Position numbers and translations under genes: made by a program | In this document: positions 37,370 to 45,966 of the stretch, in pieces | Layout: each line of letters begins with the position of its first letter | How positions within the stretch are numbered: position 1 is the first letter of the stretch | Notes under the pieces: generated by a model | The model's input: only the letters and a program-made list of their open reading frames with translations | Told to the model about the DNA's origin: nothing | The model's database searches: none | Origin: Rhizobiales bacterium 32-66-11 | GTDB taxonomy: Bacteria; Pseudomonadota; Alphaproteobacteria; Rhizobiales; Xanthobacteraceae | Direction: 5' to 3' | NCBI GenBank assembly: GCA_002304505.1 | Contig: NCEH01000006.1 | Span: 1-64,000, forward strand | DNA: 64,000 nt

Positions 37370-40060
37370 ATGCGTTGGCTGGTGAGGCTCGCGGCCGTCG
37401 CGGTGGCGGCCCTGCTTGTGGCGGTGGCCGGCATGGTGGCCCTCACCCAGCTGGCGGGCTTTTCGGCGCGGCGGCAGGACCTGGCGGAACGCTTCCTGCG
37501 CGCCACGCTCGGCCCGGACGTCGAGGTGCGCGGCGCGGTGAGCGTGGATCTGTTTCCCCGATTCACCGCCCGCCTCGGCGACGTCACGGTGCTCGACCTG
37601 GCCGGAGCGGGGGTGGAGCTGCATCTGAACACGGTCGCGCTCACCCTCGCCGATTATCCCGCGCTGCTGGGCGGCGTGGCGGTGGACGCGGCGGAAGTGC
37701 AGGGCGTGCGCGTCCTTCTGCCGATGGCCTCGCGCCCCACCTCCGGTGCCACCGCTGGCGCCGCCTCCGGAACCGGTGCGGTCCGTGCCGCCCTGCCCCC
37801 CGCAGATGCCCCGCTGGACAGCGACGATCCCTCCTCCCACCCGGTCAGCGCCCGCATCGTCGGCGTGCTGACGGCGGTGCCGACGGTGGAGATCCGCGAC
37901 CTGCTGCTGGAAGAGGCGAACGATCCCCAGGGCTGGAACTTCGCTTTGCGGGTGGACAGCCTTTCCAGCACCTATGATTCGGTGGCCGGCGCCCAGCGCC
38001 TCTCGGCGAGCGGCAGCTATAATGGGGAGAAGGTGACGCTCAACGGCACGCTCGACCGCGAGCCCAAGCCGGCGGACGGGCGGTTCGGCGCCCAGATCGC
38101 CCTGGTCACCCACGGGCTCAGCCTCGATCTTGCCGGCTCTGCGGCCTCGGCGGCGTTCGACCGGGACATCATGCTCCAGGTGGCGGCGCGCTCCGCCAGC
38201 ATCGGCGACCTGCTGCAATTGGTTGCGCTGGCGCGGGCCGAGGATGGCACGGCGCGGCTCGATTTCACCCTGGCCGGCGATCCCGGGGCGCTGGCGGTCA
38301 AGGACATGTCTTTCGCCGCAACCCTCAGCGCGGGCGAGACGCTGACCCTCGCCGGCGGCCTCGCAGACCTGGAAGCGGGCACCGGCCTGTCGCTCTCCTT
38401 CCGCTCCGACCTGCTGGCGCCCGGCACCGCGCCGCCGGTGGCGAACGGCCTGCGGGACATCGAGATCACCGGCCTGTCCGGCTTCCTGGAAGGCGACCTC
38501 GACAAGCTGGTTCTGCGCGACATGCTGATCCAGACCAACGCCTTCGAGCAGTCGATCCGCGAGGTGGGGCCGATCTCCGTGGGGGCGGTGGAGCGCACGG
38601 CCAAGGGGCAGGTGCGCCTGCGCGACATCGCCCTCCAGGCCGGGCCGCGCGATCACCCGGTTTTCCGCCTCAAGGGCACGGTGGATGACGTGCTGGAACT
38701 GGACGGGGTGGGTCTTTCCGGCGCGGTGGACCTGCCGGTGGCAGACCTGCTGTCGGCACCCGGTACCGGGCTCGGCCGGATCGTGGGCACGCTGGACGTG
38801 TCCGACACCGACGGCACCATCGGCGTCGATGCGCTGGACGGGCGGATCACCGACAGCAGCGTCATGAGCGGCACGCTCTCGCTGGTGCGCGACGATGCCG
38901 CCGGCCCGCGCGCGCCCCACGAGATCCGCCTCGCAAGCACTTTCGCGGTCCCGGATTTCGGCGCCTTCGCGGCGCAGATGGGGGCCTCTTCCGGATCCAA
39001 TGCGCGGGTCACCTTCTCCGGCATGCTCTCGGCCAGCGCGGAGAGCCTGAAGGCGGAGGGCAAGGCCAGCCTCGGGCGCACCGAGATCACCGGCGTTCTT
39101 TCCAGCACGCTCGGGCCGGGCCGCACCCTGTTCGAGGGCAAGCTTGCCTCCCCGCTGGTCCATGTGGACGAACTCGCCGCGCTGGCGGAAGCTTCGCGCG
39201 ACGCGGTGGAGGCGGAGCGTGCCCGCCGCAGCAGCACCGCCGCGCAGGCAAAGACCGGCGCCCCGATCGACCCGCAGACCGCCCCACAGGTCGAGCCCGA
39301 GATTGACCTGGCGCGGCTCGTCGATCTCGATCTCGACATTTCCGCCAACCGGCTGAACAGCGCCGGCGACACCGCGAGCGGCCTCAAGGCCCGTCTTACC
39401 CTCGACAAGGGCATGGCGCGGCTCGATCCGTTCTCGGCCTCCTACATGGGCGGGCGCATCAACGCGGCGCTACAGAGCCACCTCACCGCCACCCCGCCGT
39501 TGGTGCGCGGCAAGGGATCGGTGGATGGCTGGCCGCTCTCCACCTTCCTCAATAAATCCAACGTCGGCTTCGCCACCCAAGGCCGGCTGAAGCTCGCGTT
39601 CGATCTTTCGGTCGACCCCTCCTCCGATTCCGCGCTGATGCGCACGCTGAACGGCACGCTCTCGGTGGGCCTGACGGGCGGACGGCTCGCCACCGGAAAG
39701 CTCGATCTCGCCGGCCTCGGCATTATCGGCGGTCTGTTCAACGAGGCGGTGCGCAGCGACAGCACGGCACTGCGCTGCGTGAGCGCGCCCCTGTCCTTCA
39801 GTTCTGGCGTGGCGCGCACCACGCCGGCATTGGTGATCGAGACCGACCATGTGCGCGTGGTCGGGCGCGGCACCATCGATTTGCCGCGCAACACCATCAA
39901 CATCTATGCCGAGCCACGCCCGCTCGACGGCGGGGAAAACGACCTCGGCTATCCCTTCGCCATCACCGGGCCGCTGAGCAGCCCGCAGGTCGGCACCGTG
40001 GCAGGCCGGCCCGACGCGCGGCTCTACCGGCTCGGCGCGGGCTGCAAGCGGCGCGGGTGA
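37370..40060 (+). CDS. AsmA family large envelope protein
   Basis: 896 residues from ATG 37370 (GGGGGAT just upstream; an ATG at 37337 is a possible alternative). An N-terminal membrane anchor (LAAVAVAALLVAVAGMVALTQLA) is followed by the AsmA N-terminal domain (VSVDLFPRFTARLGDVTV) and a long beta-rich body, ending with the conserved AsmA C-terminal block (DLDISANRLNSAGDTASGLKA, then GSVDGWPLSTFL and GRGTIDLPRNTINIYAEPRP). Such proteins act in outer-membrane biogenesis or lipid transport between membranes. Confidence 0.85.
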   Translation: MRWLVRLAAVAVAALLVAVAGMVALTQLAGFSARRQDLAERFLRATLGPDVEVRGAVSVDLFPRFTARLGDVTVLDLAGAGVELHLNTVALTLADYPALLGGVAVDAAEVQGVRVLLPMASRPTSGATAGAASGTGAVRAALPPADAPLDSDDPSSHPVSARIVGVLTAVPTVEIRDLLLEEANDPQGWNFALRVDSLSSTYDSVAGAQRLSASGSYNGEKVTLNGTLDREPKPADGRFGAQIALVTHGLSLDLAGSAASAAFDRDIMLQVAARSASIGDLLQLVALARAEDGTARLDFTLAGDPGALAVKDMSFAATLSAGETLTLAGGLADLEAGTGLSLSFRSDLLAPGTAPPVANGLRDIEITGLSGFLEGDLDKLVLRDMLIQTNAFEQSIREVGPISVGAVERTAKGQVRLRDIALQAGPRDHPVFRLKGTVDDVLELDGVGLSGAVDLPVADLLSAPGTGLGRIVGTLDVSDTDGTIGVDALDGRITDSSVMSGTLSLVRDDAAGPRAPHEIRLASTFAVPDFGAFAAQMGASSGSNARVTFSGMLSASAESLKAEGKASLGRTEITGVLSSTLGPGRTLFEGKLASPLVHVDELAALAEASRDAVEAERARRSSTAAQAKTGAPIDPQTAPQVEPEIDLARLVDLDLDISANRLNSAGDTASGLKARLTLDKGMARLDPFSASYMGGRINAALQSHLTATPPLVRGKGSVDGWPLSTFLNKSNVGFATQGRLKLAFDLSVDPSSDSALMRTLNGTLSVGLTGGRLATGKLDLAGLGIIGGLFNEAVRSDSTALRCVSAPLSFSSGVARTTPALVIETDHVRVVGRGTIDLPRNTINIYAEPRPLDGGENDLGYPFAITGPLSSPQVGTVAGRPDARLYRLGAGCKRRG

Positions 40061-40066
40061 GCGCGC

Positions 40067-41452
40067 TCACAGCACGGTGGAGGCATGCTCGGGCGAATGG
40101 CTCAGGGCGTGGGCCATATATTCGAGCGCGCCGCGCACCTTCTCGCGGCTCACCGGACCGCCGAGGCACACCCGCGCGGCTTCCGGGGGATTGCCGTCGG
40201 CGGCGAAGGCGTCGCTCGCCACGATGCCGATGCCGGTGGAGCGCATGTGGCCGACGAAGGCCGAGCGAGTCCAGGGTTCGGGCAATTCCACCCAGAGATT
40301 GAAGCTCAGGGGATCGGCCCGGAAGGTCCCTGCCGGCAGGATCTGGGTCGCGAGCGTCTGGCGGGCGGCGGTTTCGGCGCGGATGAAGCGCAGGATGGAA
40401 TCGGCCGTGCCGTCCTCGATCCAGCGGGTGGCCAGCGCCACGGTGAGCGGGGACGCCATGACACTGGCGGCGCGGATGGCGGCGGCGAACGGCCAGCCGG
40501 AGCGCACGTCCGGCACCAGCACATAGGCCGTGCGCAAGCCGGCGCCGATGCATTTGGCGAGACCCGCGATATGCCACGTGATGTCCGGCGCCAGCGCCGC
40601 GAACGGGGCGATGCGCTGCACCGGGATGAAGCCATAGGCATCATCCTCCACGATCGGCACGCTGAAGCGCCGCGCCACCGCCGCGATGGCACCGCGGCGG
40701 GTTTCCGAGATGGTCAGCGTGGTCGGGTTCTGCAGCGTGGGATTAAGATAGAGCGCCTTCGGCGCAAGCCGCGCGCAGGCGGCGGCAAACGCATCGGGGT
40801 CGATGCCCTCGCCATCCATCGGCAGGCCGGCGAGTCGCAGGCCGAGCTGGGCCGCAATCGAGCGCGTGCCGGGATAGGTGAGGCTCTCGCACAGCACCGT
40901 GTCGCCCGGCTTTGCCAGCAGTCCGAAAATGCCCATCAGGGCGGAATGGGCGCCGGGCGTCACGAAGATGCGCTCCTGCGCCGGCACCAGTCCGCGCCGG
41001 CTGAGCCAGGCGGAGGCGGCGTCCTTGTCGGCAGGCGCGCCGCCGAAGCCCTGGTAGCGCAGCAGGGAGACGAGATCGCGGCTCACCTGCGCCACGCCCT
41101 CCTGCATGCGCGCGATGAGGTCCGGATCGTCCGGCTCGGGCGGGAGGTTCATAGACAGGTCGGCCGGCTCGGGCCGGTTGTGGCGTGCGGGGGTGGGCGT
41201 CGGACGGCTCGGGGCGCGCACGAACGTGCCCTGGCCGACGCGCGATTCCACGAGGCCGCGCTTCTGCGCCTCCACATAGCCGCGCGCCACGGTGGTGAAA
41301 TCCACCGCGAGCCGATCCGCCAGCTTGCGCTGGGGCGGCAGGCGATCGCCGGCGGAGAGGCGACCCGCGCGAATGTCCTCAGCGATGATATCGGCGATGG
41401 CGAGATAGCGCGGCTTGTCGCTGCGCGTCAGGTCCGGCGTCCAGTCAACCAT
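40067..41452 (-). CDS. MocR-type (GntR-aminotransferase fusion) transcriptional regulator
   Basis: 461 residues. An N-terminal GntR winged helix (RYLAIADIIAEDIRAGRLSAGDRLPPQRKLADRLAVDFTTVARGYVEAQ, about 14-65) is joined to a fold-type I aminotransferase-like domain with an intact PLP lysine (IAGLAKCIGAG, Lys300) and PLP-site NPTLQNPTT and EDDAYG. MocR proteins sense PLP or amino compounds and bind direct repeats. It is divergent from nitB across 359 bases containing ATTGACTG repeats, so it may control the nit cluster or itself; this is inference. Confidence 0.85.
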   Translation of the reverse strand: MVDWTPDLTRSDKPRYLAIADIIAEDIRAGRLSAGDRLPPQRKLADRLAVDFTTVARGYVEAQKRGLVESRVGQGTFVRAPSRPTPTPARHNRPEPADLSMNLPPEPDDPDLIARMQEGVAQVSRDLVSLLRYQGFGGAPADKDAASAWLSRRGLVPAQERIFVTPGAHSALMGIFGLLAKPGDTVLCESLTYPGTRSIAAQLGLRLAGLPMDGEGIDPDAFAAACARLAPKALYLNPTLQNPTTLTISETRRGAIAAVARRFSVPIVEDDAYGFIPVQRIAPFAALAPDITWHIAGLAKCIGAGLRTAYVLVPDVRSGWPFAAAIRAASVMASPLTVALATRWIEDGTADSILRFIRAETAARQTLATQILPAGTFRADPLSFNLWVELPEPWTRSAFVGHMRSTGIGIVASDAFAADGNPPEAARVCLGGPVSREKVRGALEYMAHALSHSPEHASTVL

Positions 41453-41508
41453 GGCGATGCGTCTTCAATCCCTCGTGCAGCGACGCGATGATTTTGCGTC
41501 CGTCGGAA

Positions 41509-41723
41509 ATTGACTGTATAGTGTTGCATCACGGCCTTGTCACCTCCGGGACATTCCGGGAGGGCGGATTTCACCGCGACGTCCGAGCTTTGTTCTTGCT
41601 AGACTTTTGTGCATGCGACGCCCGCTTGTTGCGCAGCTCGCCCAGGGCTTAATCATGCGTCGCGTGACGCTGATGTCTCAATTGACTGCATAAATGACTG
41701 CGTATCGCTGATATTATTGACTG
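41509..41723 (+). promoter_or_regulatory. ATTGACTG direct repeats (candidate operators)
   Basis: Exact ATTGACTG at 41509-41516, 41681-41688 and 41716-41723, with a near copy AATGACTG at 41693-41700. All have the same orientation. They lie between the MocR-type gene and the sigma-54 promoter of nitB. Direct repeats are the usual target form of MocR regulators; activator sites for the sigma-54 promoter are the alternative. The rest of the 359-base gap holds no gene I can support. Confidence 0.5.
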
Positions 41724-41742
41724 TTTCAAAAGGCAGCCAAAT

Positions 41743-41758
41743 TGGCACATTGATTGCA
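41743..41758 (+). promoter_or_regulatory. Sigma-54 (RpoN) promoter of the nit cluster
   Basis: TGGCACATTGATTGCA fits the -24/-12 consensus TGGCACGNNNNTTGCW at every fixed position but one (A for G). GG and GC are spaced exactly as required. The element ends 53 bases before the nitB ATG, which itself has GAGGAG six bases upstream. It implies activation by an NtrC-like protein under nitrogen limitation. Confidence 0.82.
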
Positions 41759-41811
41759 AATCTCCTCGTCAGCCCCGCACGCCAAGGGGCCCACCCAACG
41801 AGGAGTTCCGC

Positions 41812-42294
41812 ATGCCCGCCGTGACCGCCCCCGCCCACCAGAAGGGTGATTTCTTCGTCGATTACGAGGACAAGAAGTTCGAGGACGTCAAAGCCCTGCC
41901 CGGCGAGAAGGCGCTCGTCACCTTCCACACCGTGGCGTTCGAAGGCTCCATCGGCTTCGTCAATCTGCTCCAGGCCACCCGCCTCAAGCGCAAGGGCTTC
42001 GAGACCTCGATCCTGCTCTATGGCCCCGGCGTGACGCTGGGCGTGCAGCGCGGCTTCCCCAAGCTCGGCGACGAGGCCTTCCCCGGCCATATGAACTTCA
42101 ACAACCAGCTCACCAAATTCATGGAAGAGGGCGGCAAGGTCTATGCCTGCCGGTTCGCGCTCCAGGCCCTGTACGGCCATGGCGAGCCCTCGCTGATCCC
42201 CGGCATCACCCCGATCAGCCCGTTGGACGTGCTCGACCTGGTGCTGCTTCACCGCCGCGACAACGCCTTCATCCTCGACACCTGGACCCTCTGA
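41812..42294 (+). CDS. nitB: MSMEG_0572/Sll0783-family nitrogen starvation protein
   Basis: 160 residues. It belongs to the small protein family that opens Nit1C clusters; the fold resembles DsrE/DsrF-like proteins ([41 protein letters not shown], about 34-74). One cysteine (in VYACRF) may be functional. In Synechocystis the homologue Sll0783 is induced by nitrogen starvation and needed for polyhydroxybutyrate accumulation. First gene after the sigma-54 promoter; GAGGAG six bases before the ATG. The biochemical role is unknown. The symbol follows the Pseudomonas nitB naming. Confidence 0.85.
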   Translation: MPAVTAPAHQKGDFFVDYEDKKFEDVKALPGEKALVTFHTVAFEGSIGFVNLLQATRLKRKGFETSILLYGPGVTLGVQRGFPKLGDEAFPGHMNFNNQLTKFMEEGGKVYACRFALQALYGHGEPSLIPGITPISPLDVLDLVLLHRRDNAFILDTWTL

Positions 42295-42328
42295 GGCCGG
42301 TCTCGACCCGCGCATGATGGAGGCGAAG

Positions 42329-43405
42329 ATGCCGAAAGCGACCAAGGTCCGCGTGGCCGCGGTTCAGATCGCGCCCGACCTCGACACCCTGGAGGGCACG
42401 CTCACGCGCGTCCTCGCCGCCATCGCGGAGGCGGCGGAGAAGGGCGCCGGCCTGGTGGTTTTTCCCGAAACCTTCCTGCCCTGGTACCCCTATTTCTCCT
42501 TCGTGCACCCGCCGGTGCTCACGGGGGCCGAGCATCTTCGCCTCTATGACAACGCCGTGGTCGTTCCCGGCCCGGTGACCCACGCGGTGGCCGCCGCAGC
42601 GAAGCGGCATGCCATCGTGGTGGTGCTGGGCGTCAACGAGCGCGACCATGGCTCGCTCTACAACGCCCAGCTCGTGTTCGATGCCGACGGCGCGCTGCTG
42701 CTGAAGCGCCGCAAGCTCACCCCGACCTTCCACGAGCGCATGATCTGGGGCCAGGGCGACGGTGCCGGCCTCAAGGTGGTCGACACCGCCGTCGGCCGGG
42801 TCGGGGCGCTCGCCTGCTGGGAGCATTACAACCCCCTCGCCCGCTATGCCCTGATGGCGCAGCACGAGGAGATCCATGTCGCGCAATTCCCCGGCTCGCT
42901 CGTGGGGCCAATCTTTGCCGACCAGATCGAAGTCACCATCCGCCACCACGCGTTGGAGAGCGGCTGCTTCGTGGTCAACGCCACCGGCTGGCTGACGGAC
43001 GAGCAGATCGCCCGCATCTCCCCCGACGAGAGGCTCCGCAAGGGCCTCACCGGCGGCTGCATGACGGCGATCATCTCGCCCGAGGGCGCCCATGTGGTGC
43101 CTCCGCTCACCTCGGGCGAGGGCATCCTGATCGCCGACCTCGACCTCGCCCTCATCACCAAGCGCAAGCGGATGATGGATAGCGTGGGCCATTACGCCCG
43201 CCCCGAACTGCTCAGCCTCATGCTCGACAACCGGCCCGCCGTGCCCATGCACACGGTTTCGCACACGGCCGCCGATCTTTCGTCCTTCCCCGCCTTCGGG
43301 AGCGCCAGCGATGAAACAGACGATGCCCCATTCCGCCGCCATGGCGCCCCTTCAGACGGCGCAATTGATCAACGAATTGCAGTCCTTGGGGGCAAGGCTC
43401 GTTGA
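42329..43405 (+). CDS. nitC: Nit6803-family aliphatic nitrilase
   Basis: 358 residues from the third ATG of a cluster (42314, 42317, 42329), chosen as GGAGG lies five bases before it. Catalytic triad intact: Glu47 (VVFPETF), Lys129 (RRKLTPT) and Cys163 (ALACWEHYN). [11 protein letters not shown] after the glutamate is typical of true nitrilases. It should hydrolyse a nitrile to acid and ammonia; the true substrate in Nit1C clusters is not settled. The last 95 bases overlap the next gene in another frame. Confidence 0.92.
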   Translation: MPKATKVRVAAVQIAPDLDTLEGTLTRVLAAIAEAAEKGAGLVVFPETFLPWYPYFSFVHPPVLTGAEHLRLYDNAVVVPGPVTHAVAAAAKRHAIVVVLGVNERDHGSLYNAQLVFDADGALLLKRRKLTPTFHERMIWGQGDGAGLKVVDTAVGRVGALACWEHYNPLARYALMAQHEEIHVAQFPGSLVGPIFADQIEVTIRHHALESGCFVVNATGWLTDEQIARISPDERLRKGLTGGCMTAIISPEGAHVVPPLTSGEGILIADLDLALITKRKRMMDSVGHYARPELLSLMLDNRPAVPMHTVSHTAADLSSFPAFGSASDETDDAPFRRHGAPSDGAIDQRIAVLGGKAR

Positions 43406-44450
43406 TCCCAAGGCCGGCGCGGACAGCCGGCGCGGCGGGGCGGGCCCGTCCGACCACAAGGCGCTGACCCTCGACGGCATGACCGTGATGGTGCCGGTGC
43501 ACACCGCGCCCGCCTTCGAGAGCCCCTATCTGGTGGAAAAGCCGGACGCCTTCGGCAACAGCCGCATCACCCGTGACGGCGTGCCGATCGCCGACGTGAA
43601 CTTTCCGGAGCGCCCGCGCTTCTACGATCTGAGCACCGCCGACGGCGTCCCCTATTCCAAGATCGCCGTGCTGCATGGACGCGACGTGCTCGCCACCACG
43701 GTGCTGCAAAGCTGCATCCGCTTTCAAAGCCGCACCAAGACCTGCCAATTCTGCGCCATCGGCCAGTCGCTGGCGGCGGGACGCACCATCGAGCGCAAGA
43801 CGCCTGCCCAGCTCGCGGAGGTCGCCAAGGCGGCCGTGGAGCTGGACGGCGTGAAGCATATGGTGATGACCACCGGCACCCCGCCGGGCAAGGATCGCGG
43901 CGCTGCGATCCTCACCGAGAGCGCGGCGGCGGTGAAGGCGGCCGTGAACCTGCCGATCCAGGCCCAGTGCGAGCCGCCGGACGACGACGCCTGGTTCGCC
44001 CGCATGCGGGATGCCGGCGTCGATGCGCTCGGCATGCATCTGGAGGCGGTGACGCAGGGCGTGCGCGACCGCATCATGCCGGGCAAGGCGCAGGTTTCGC
44101 TGGAGCGTTATTTCTCGGCGTTTGAGGCGGCCGTACCGGTGTTCGGGCGCGGGCAGGTCTCCACCTATATCCTCGCCGGGCTCGGCGACAGCGTCGAAGA
44201 CATCCTCGCCATGTGCGAAAAGCTCGTCGCGCTGGGGGTCTATCCCTTCGTGGTGCCGTTCGTGCCCATCTCCGGCACCCCGCTGGAGAGCCACCCAACG
44301 CCTTCCCCGGCCTTCATGCACGCCATTCTCAAGCCACTGGCCCGCATGCTGGTGAAGAGCGGGCTGAAATCCGTGGACATCAAGGCCGGCTGCGGCAAGT
44401 GCGGGGCGTGCTCGGCGCTCTCCACCTATGAGCGGGGAGGCTGCGCGTGA
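43311..44450 (+). CDS. nitD: MSMEG_0568-family radical SAM protein
   Basis: 379 residues from ATG 43311 (GGGAG nine bases upstream). The cluster-binding cysteines are Cys135, Cys145 and Cys148 (C-x9-C-x2-C), a spacing unlike the usual C-x3-C-x2-C. A second cysteine set, Cys361, Cys364, Cys367 and Cys378 (GCGKCGACS ... GGC), could hold an auxiliary iron-sulfur centre. The barrel motifs [12 protein letters not shown] and [11 protein letters not shown] fit the Elp3-like/lipoyl-type radical SAM superfamily. The overlap with nitC and the ATGA overlap with nitE show tight coupling. Reaction unknown. Confidence 0.88.
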   Translation: MKQTMPHSAAMAPLQTAQLINELQSLGARLVDPKAGADSRRGGAGPSDHKALTLDGMTVMVPVHTAPAFESPYLVEKPDAFGNSRITRDGVPIADVNFPERPRFYDLSTADGVPYSKIAVLHGRDVLATTVLQSCIRFQSRTKTCQFCAIGQSLAAGRTIERKTPAQLAEVAKAAVELDGVKHMVMTTGTPPGKDRGAAILTESAAAVKAAVNLPIQAQCEPPDDDAWFARMRDAGVDALGMHLEAVTQGVRDRIMPGKAQVSLERYFSAFEAAVPVFGRGQVSTYILAGLGDSVEDILAMCEKLVALGVYPFVVPFVPISGTPLESHPTPSPAFMHAILKPLARMLVKSGLKSVDIKAGCGKCGACSALSTYERGGCA

Positions 44451-44992
44451 TGTTCGAGCCGTTCAAGCCGTTCCTCGCCAGCGAATTCCAGGTGAAGCAC
44501 GCGACCGAAGCCTGGGAGCGCGCCGGCGCCGCCCGCTTGCGCCGCACCGTGTTCTGCAAGGAACAGGGCCTGTTCGGCACCGATGATCGCGATGCCATCG
44601 ACGAAAAGGCGACCCCCATCGTCGCGGTCTCCTTCCTCGGCGTCGCGGCGCATGACGTGGTGGGCACGGTGCGCATCCACGAAGAGACGCCCGGCGTGTG
44701 GTGGGGCTCGCGGCTCGCGGTGGCGGCCGATTATCGCAAGGTCGGCGCGCTCGGCGCGTCGCTCATCCGCCTCGCGGTGTCCACCGCCCATGCCCAGGGG
44801 TGCCGGCAGTTCCTGGCCAATGTGCAGGCGCAGAATTTGCTGCTGTTCCGCCGCATGCGCTGGCGCAGCGTCGCGGAATTCGACCTGCACGGCCGGCCCC
44901 ATCATCGCATGGAGGCGGACCTTGCCTATTATCCCCCGATCTCCAGCGGCGCGACCGGCTTCGTCGCCTTGCCCCGGCGGGCGGCGTCATGA
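44447..44992 (+). CDS. nitE: MSMEG_0567/Sll0786-family GNAT N-acetyltransferase
   Basis: 181 residues. GNAT fold: RLRRTVFCKEQGLFG at the start, DVVGTVRIHEETPGVWWGSRLAV (beta 4) and RKVGALGASLIRLAVSTAHAQGC for acetyl-CoA binding (the pyrophosphate loop is RKVGALGA). Overlaps nitD and nitF by four bases each. In Nit1C clusters it accompanies the radical SAM protein; the acceptor amine is unknown. Confidence 0.86.
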   Translation: MMFEPFKPFLASEFQVKHATEAWERAGAARLRRTVFCKEQGLFGTDDRDAIDEKATPIVAVSFLGVAAHDVVGTVRIHEETPGVWWGSRLAVAADYRKVGALGASLIRLAVSTAHAQGCRQFLANVQAQNLLLFRRMRWRSVAEFDLHGRPHHRMEADLAYYPPISSGATGFVALPRRAAS

Positions 44993-45966
44993 TCGAGACC
45001 CGCGCCTTCGCCGAGCTCGCCGCACGCCTGCGGGCAGGCGCCGGGCTTGCCGCCAAGCGCGACATCGGCGCGGTGGCCGCAAGGCTCGGCCTGTCCGCCT
45101 CCGCCGTGCCGGTGGGCGATGATTGCGCGGCGATCCCGGACGGCGATGAATTCCTGCTGCTCGCCATCGAAGGCTTCATGAATGCCTTCGTGGCCGGCGA
45201 TCCCTGGTTCGCGGGCTGGTGCGGGGCGATGGTGAACATCTCCGACGTCGCGGCCATGGGCGGCCGTCCGATCGCCATCGTGGATGCGGTGTGGGCCGAT
45301 GGAGAGGACGGCGCGGCGCCGGTGCTGGAGGGCCTGCGCGCGGCCGCGCAGGCCTTCGGCGTGCCGCTGGTGGGCGGCCATTCCAATCTGAAGAGCGAAC
45401 ATGGCCAGCTTTCCGTCGCCATCCTCGGGCGGGCGAAAAAGCTGCTCACCTCCTTCGATGCCAAGCCGGGCGAAACGCTGATTGCCGCCGTAGACCTGCG
45501 CGGGCGCTATCGCGAACCCTTCTCCAATTGGGAAGCGGCCACAGACGCGCCCCCCACCCGCCTGCGCGGCGACATCGAGCTTCTTCCTGAGATCGCCGAA
45601 GCCGGACTTTCGCGCGCCGCCAAGGACATCAGCCAGGCCGGCATGATCGGCACCGCCGCCATGCTGGCGGAATGCTCGCGCATCGGCCTGGAGATCGCGC
45701 TCGCCGCCATCCCCCGCCCGGACGGTGTGGACCTGACGCGCTGGCTGCTGAGCTTCCCGAGCTTCGGCTATCTGCTGTCCGTCGCCCCGGCGCACGTGGA
45801 TGCGGTGATCGCGCGCTTTACCGCGCGCGGCATTTCCGCCGCCGCCATCGGCACGGCGGTCGCGGGCGGCGAGGTGGCGCTGAACCATCGCGGGACGCGC
45901 GAGGTGATCTGGGATTTCGCGCGAAGCCCGCTCATCGGCTGCGCGCCGCTGGAGATCGCCTCATGA
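44989..45966 (+). CDS. nitF: Sll0787-family AIR synthase-like protein
   Basis: 325 residues. Two-domain AIR synthase/PurM-like ATPase fold: VPVGDDCAAIPDGDEFLLLAIEGF (about 41-64) is the N-terminal metal/ATP motif, and AMVNISDVAAMGGRPIAIVDAVW plus LVGGHSNLKSEHGQLSVAILG match the family (compare HypE, SelD, ThiL). It probably activates a carbonyl, amide or phosphate substrate with ATP. Overlaps its neighbours by four bases on both sides. Confidence 0.87.
   Translation: MIETRAFAELAARLRAGAGLAAKRDIGAVAARLGLSASAVPVGDDCAAIPDGDEFLLLAIEGFMNAFVAGDPWFAGWCGAMVNISDVAAMGGRPIAIVDAVWADGEDGAAPVLEGLRAAAQAFGVPLVGGHSNLKSEHGQLSVAILGRAKKLLTSFDAKPGETLIAAVDLRGRYREPFSNWEAATDAPPTRLRGDIELLPEIAEAGLSRAAKDISQAGMIGTAAMLAECSRIGLEIALAAIPRPDGVDLTRWLLSFPSFGYLLSVAPAHVDAVIARFTARGISAAAIGTAVAGGEVALNHRGTREVIWDFARSPLIGCAPLEIAS

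Noticed and set aside
37208..39163. Long N-terminal extension of the pirin frame
   Set aside because: It overlaps the divergent AsmA gene on the other strand, and a good ribosome-binding site supports the start at 37207.
41509..41723. ATTGACTG words as a row of sigma-70 -35 boxes
   Set aside because: None has a plausible -10 sequence at 16-18 bases; a repeated regulator site is a better explanation.
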